DNA of 5,773 nucleotides, taken from Acetofilamentum sp. (GTDB lineage: Bacteria > Bacteroidota > Bacteroidia > Bacteroidales > JAADGE01). Position 1 is the stretch's first letter. Every line of letters starts with the position of its first letter. Of this stretch, positions 4,552 to 5,773 are shown piece by piece. The notes below the pieces were generated by a model, which saw nothing but the letters and a program-made list of their open reading frames with translations, had not been told where the DNA came from and did not search any database. Both the position numbers and the translations under genes were made by a program. The stretch covers positions 1 to 5,773 of the forward strand of contig DYOJ01000162.1 of the NCBI GenBank assembly GCA_020720705.1, in the 5' to 3' direction.

Positions 4552-4580
4552 TTGCTCTTTTCATCAAATGCGAGTATCTT
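4552..4580 (+). promoter_or_regulatory. Promoter of the 104-aa protein gene
   Basis: TTGCTC (4552-4557), 17-bp spacer, TATCTT (4575-4580). Nine bases separate it from the ATG at 4590. The -35 is of the TTGC type shared with the promoter at 906. Confidence 0.7.
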
Positions 4581-4589
4581 TTGAGAGTA

Positions 4590-4904
4590 ATGAATAACAC
4601 TATGAACTCTAACCCCACTCAACTCGCTTCGCAAATCGCTGAAATCATCCTCAACAAGGGAACTGCATTTGCAGGTTTCGACTATAACGGACACCGCCGC
4701 AACGTCACGCTTGGGGCCAATCTCGCAAAGGCGGGATTCGTTTCTGGTAACGGCAGCGGCAACTGGGGAAAAACCTTCGCTCACGGATCGCTCGTAGAGC
4801 ATAACGGCAAGCTGTATATGCAGGGGATTGAAAACAATCTCGCGGACGGGTCGCACATTAAGCGTTTCGATCTTGCCAAGGCTGAAAACTTTGTGATCGG
4901 ATAA
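4590..4904 (+). CDS. Small phage/plasmid-type protein (104 aa)
   Basis: The protein has a helical N-terminus (residues 9-23), a glycine-rich centre with NVTLGANLAKAGFVSGNGSGNWG (38-60) and a C-terminal strand-rich half (SLVEHNGKLYMQGIEN, IKRFDLAKAENFVI). That half reads like a compact beta barrel similar to small SH3-like/WYL-like domains of phage and plasmid hypotheticals; this is an impression, not a firm family call. Two starts are possible: ATG 4590, about 3 nt from the expected transcript start, or ATG 4602 (context ACACTATGAAC, like other genes here). The first is preferred. Upstream in-frame starts precede the promoter. Confidence 0.7.
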   Translation: MNNTMNSNPTQLASQIAEIILNKGTAFAGFDYNGHRRNVTLGANLAKAGFVSGNGSGNWGKTFAHGSLVEHNGKLYMQGIENNLADGSHIKRFDLAKAENFVIG

Positions 4905-4926
4905 CGGCTCGCAAACTGGAAATAAC

Positions 4927-4953
4927 AGGTTCCCGATGATCCAAGAAAATCGG
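4927..4953 (+). repeat. Hairpin-forming direct repeat, copy 2
   Basis: Matches positions 1-28 of the window, with the first 16 bases identical. CCGAT (4933-4937) can pair with ATCGG (4949-4953). It sits between the 104-aa gene and the promoter of the next gene, where a terminator or processing site would be expected, but no T-run follows. Confidence 0.6.
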
Positions 4954-4963
4954 AAAATAGTTC

Positions 4964-4992
4964 TTGACTCTAAATAAAAATTCAATTAATAT
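4964..4992 (+). promoter_or_regulatory. Promoter of the 65-aa protein gene
   Basis: TTGACT (4964-4969), 17-bp spacer, TAATAT (4987-4992), then 7 bases to the ATG at 5000. Predicts a leaderless mRNA. Confidence 0.8.
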
Positions 4993-4999
4993 CTCAATT

Positions 5000-5197
5000 A
5001 TGAAAGTTACCATGACATCGCCCTTCACTAGCAAACGCCACACGCAAGAGCTTCCCGTCACGGAAGCTCAATTCAACGCTTGGAAAGCTGGCGAGCTTAT
5101 TCAGGTTGCCATGCCGAACCTCACGGCTGGTCAGCGCGAGTTTATCAAAACTGGCATCACAGAAGAGGAGTGGAACGCTGCCTTTGGCGAGGAGTAG
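5000..5197 (+). CDS. Small phage/plasmid-type protein (65 aa)
   Basis: After a polar N-terminus comes LPVTEAQFNAWKAGELIQVAMPNLTAGQREFIKTGITEEEWNAAFGEE. This pattern (VT..Q...W..G.LIQ.A.P.L...QREF...GIT..EW...F) is one I recall from short hypothetical proteins of small phages, including microviruses, and of plasmids. It is probably a compact all-helical domain of unknown function. The TTG at 4964 falls within the -35 and is rejected; ATG 5000 fits the promoter. The stop lies 2 bp before repeat F, so the repeat is effectively its 3' untranslated region. Confidence 0.75.
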   Translation: MKVTMTSPFTSKRHTQELPVTEAQFNAWKAGELIQVAMPNLTAGQREFIKTGITEEEWNAAFGEE

Positions 5198-5199
5198 CC

Positions 5200-5313
5200 G
5201 TAAGTGCTTGCGCGACAAGGACTTGTGCAGCCGGGCTAGATCACCTTGCGCAAATGCTTGAATATCAGCAGCTTACAGAAATTGTCATAAGTCGTTGATT
5301 ATCAGCATTTTAT
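5200..5313 (+). repeat. Composite dyad repeat F with third dyad
   Basis: Dyads at 5200-5226 and 5250-5276 have the usual 50-bp period, and the linker 5227-5249 contains GCCGGGCTAG. A third dyad, TAAGTCGTTGATTATCAGC-type, follows at 5287-5313 after a spacer of only 10 bp. No other copy in the window has a third dyad. The first dyad's 3' arm is altered (ACTTGT). Confidence 0.85.
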
Positions 5314-5325
5314 GTATCCGTAAAT

Positions 5326-5367
5326 CGCCTATTTGCCCTATTTATGATTAGCTTTTTCGCCTATTTG
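5326..5367 (+). repeat. Paired CGCCTATTTG boxes
   Basis: CGCCTATTTG occurs at 5326-5335 and 5358-5367, 32 bp apart, close to three helical turns. They lie upstream of the -35 at 5380, a suitable position for a regulator binding two sites on one DNA face. The second box is followed by GCAAAA. Confidence 0.5.
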
Positions 5368-5379
5368 GCAAAATTTCGC

Positions 5380-5408
5380 TTGACCTAGCGGACAAAATGC
5401 ACTATTCT
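5380..5408 (+). promoter_or_regulatory. Promoter of the 61-aa protein unit
   Basis: TTGACC (5380-5385), 17-bp spacer, TATTCT (5403-5408). Nine bases lead to an ATG at 5418. Confidence 0.8.
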
Positions 5409-5417
5409 TTCTAAACT

Positions 5418-5465
5418 ATGACGACGACTACGATGGAAAGTCTCGTTCTCGGACTCATTAAATAA
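5418..5465 (+). CDS. 15-codon minicistron
   Basis: The first ATG after the promoter encodes MTTTTMESLVLGLIK and stops 7 nt before the ATG of the 61-aa protein. Position relative to the promoter and context (AAACTATGACG) match the genuine starts in this window. As with the minicistron at 2348-2437, it probably receives ribosomes at the leaderless 5' end and passes them on by reinitiation. It could act as an attenuating leader peptide; the four consecutive Thr codons are notable. Confidence 0.5.
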   Translation: MTTTTMESLVLGLIK

Positions 5466-5472
5466 TACTATT

Positions 5473-5658
5473 ATGAAAACTATTGAGATTATTATTTCTG
5501 GCGGGTGTGTCCAGCAAGTTATCAATCCAACCGACTGTGAAATTGTCATTCGAGATTACGATGTCGAAAAGACGGATGCAGAGGGTGATCCTCGATGCAG
5601 GCAGGACTCTGAGGGGGATTGGTATCAGAACATGATTTTTCCCCCACATTCTTCTTGA
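5473..5658 (+). CDS. Small acidic protein (61 aa)
   Basis: The protein begins MKTIEIIISGGCVQQVINPTDCEIVIRDYDVEKTDAEGD and has a motif GDWYQNMIF near its end. The arrangement of two strands, a VIRDYDVE core and a following acidic loop matches short hypothetical proteins I recall from phages and plasmids; function unknown. No ribosome binding site precedes the ATG (AATACTATTATG), so translation likely depends on the 15-codon frame just upstream. Its TGA stop overlaps the -35 of the next gene. Confidence 0.7.
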   Translation: MKTIEIIISGGCVQQVINPTDCEIVIRDYDVEKTDAEGDPRCRQDSEGDWYQNMIFPPHSS

Positions 5659-5683
5659 CCTAAACGTAAAAATTCATTATATT
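5655..5683 (+). promoter_or_regulatory. Promoter of the gene at the right edge
   Basis: TTGACC (5655-5660) overlaps the TGA stop (5656-5658) of the gene before it. A 17-bp spacer leads to TATATT (5678-5683), and 9 bases to the ATG at 5693. Confidence 0.8.
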
Positions 5684-5692
5684 ATCTTCACT

Positions 5693-5773
5693 ATGAAAAC
5701 TATCCCTATCGAAACCGCCTCTGCCCTTCTTGACAATGCATTTTTTCTCGCGCTCTCTTCCGCCGGATGCGCT
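5693..5773 (+). CDS. Start of an unidentified gene, cut by the window end
   Basis: Twenty-seven codons are visible, beginning MKTIPIETASALLDNAFF and running off the edge. The start context CACTATGAAAAC and the promoter 9 bp upstream match the other genes. Too little remains to name a family. Confidence 0.65.
   Translation, partial: MKTIPIETASALLDNAFFLALSSAGCA

Noticed and set aside
4446..4985. 179-codon minus-strand frame opposite the genes at 4590-4904
   Set aside because: It runs antisense to a gene with a good promoter and through a dyad repeat, and its protein shows no recognisable domain; read as a shadow frame.

Overview
This 5.8-kb, roughly 42% GC stretch looks like bacterial accessory DNA: a phage, prophage, large plasmid or gene-cassette region. 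It holds small, mostly orphan genes, several resembling short hypothetical proteins found in phages and plasmids. There is no rRNA, tRNA, transposase, integrase, replication gene or structural phage gene in view, so neither host nor element type can be named. No start codon is preceded by a convincing Shine-Dalgarno site.

Layout. Six copies of a composite repeat (A-F) divide the window into modules. Each copy has two 27-bp imperfect dyads, consensus arms GTAAGTCGTTGA / TCAACGACTTAC, joined by a 23-24-bp linker with a GCCGGGCC core. Copies lie at 31-107, 738-814, 2143-2220, 3230-3306, 4380-4457 and 5200-5313; the last has a third dyad. B and D are inverted relative to the others. Between them lie: a SprT-like metalloprotease (minus strand, stop codon inside repeat A); four small genes at 977-2105, each with its own promoter; a 29-codon minicistron, a SAM-dependent methyltransferase, a 63-aa protein and a possible 19-aa membrane peptide (2348-3224); a GP88/DUF7227-like cysteine-motif protein and a possible 21-aa membrane peptide (3564-4312); two small phage/plasmid-type proteins (4590-5197); and a 15-codon minicistron, a 61-aa acidic protein and the start of another gene (5418-5773).

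Expression. Eleven promoters with a TTGAC/TTGC -35, 15-17 bp spacer and TATCTT/TAATAT/TATTCT-type -10 sit 6-10 bp in front of a start codon in ten cases. The mRNAs should therefore be leaderless or have leaders of about 1-4 nt. Two of these leaderless starts open a minicistron that ends 4-7 nt before the next ATG, suggesting reinitiation. Three modules (starting at 847, 2254 and 4491) share a further conserved block of about 60 bp upstream of the -35, so those units are probably co-regulated.

Interpretation. One-to-four-gene modules with private promoters, bounded by a repeated dyad element that abuts stop codons and occurs in both orientations, look like a cassette array (integron- or pdif-like in logic, not in sequence). 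The dyads could instead be sites for a DNA-binding protein or parts of structured RNAs. The sequence alone does not decide this.
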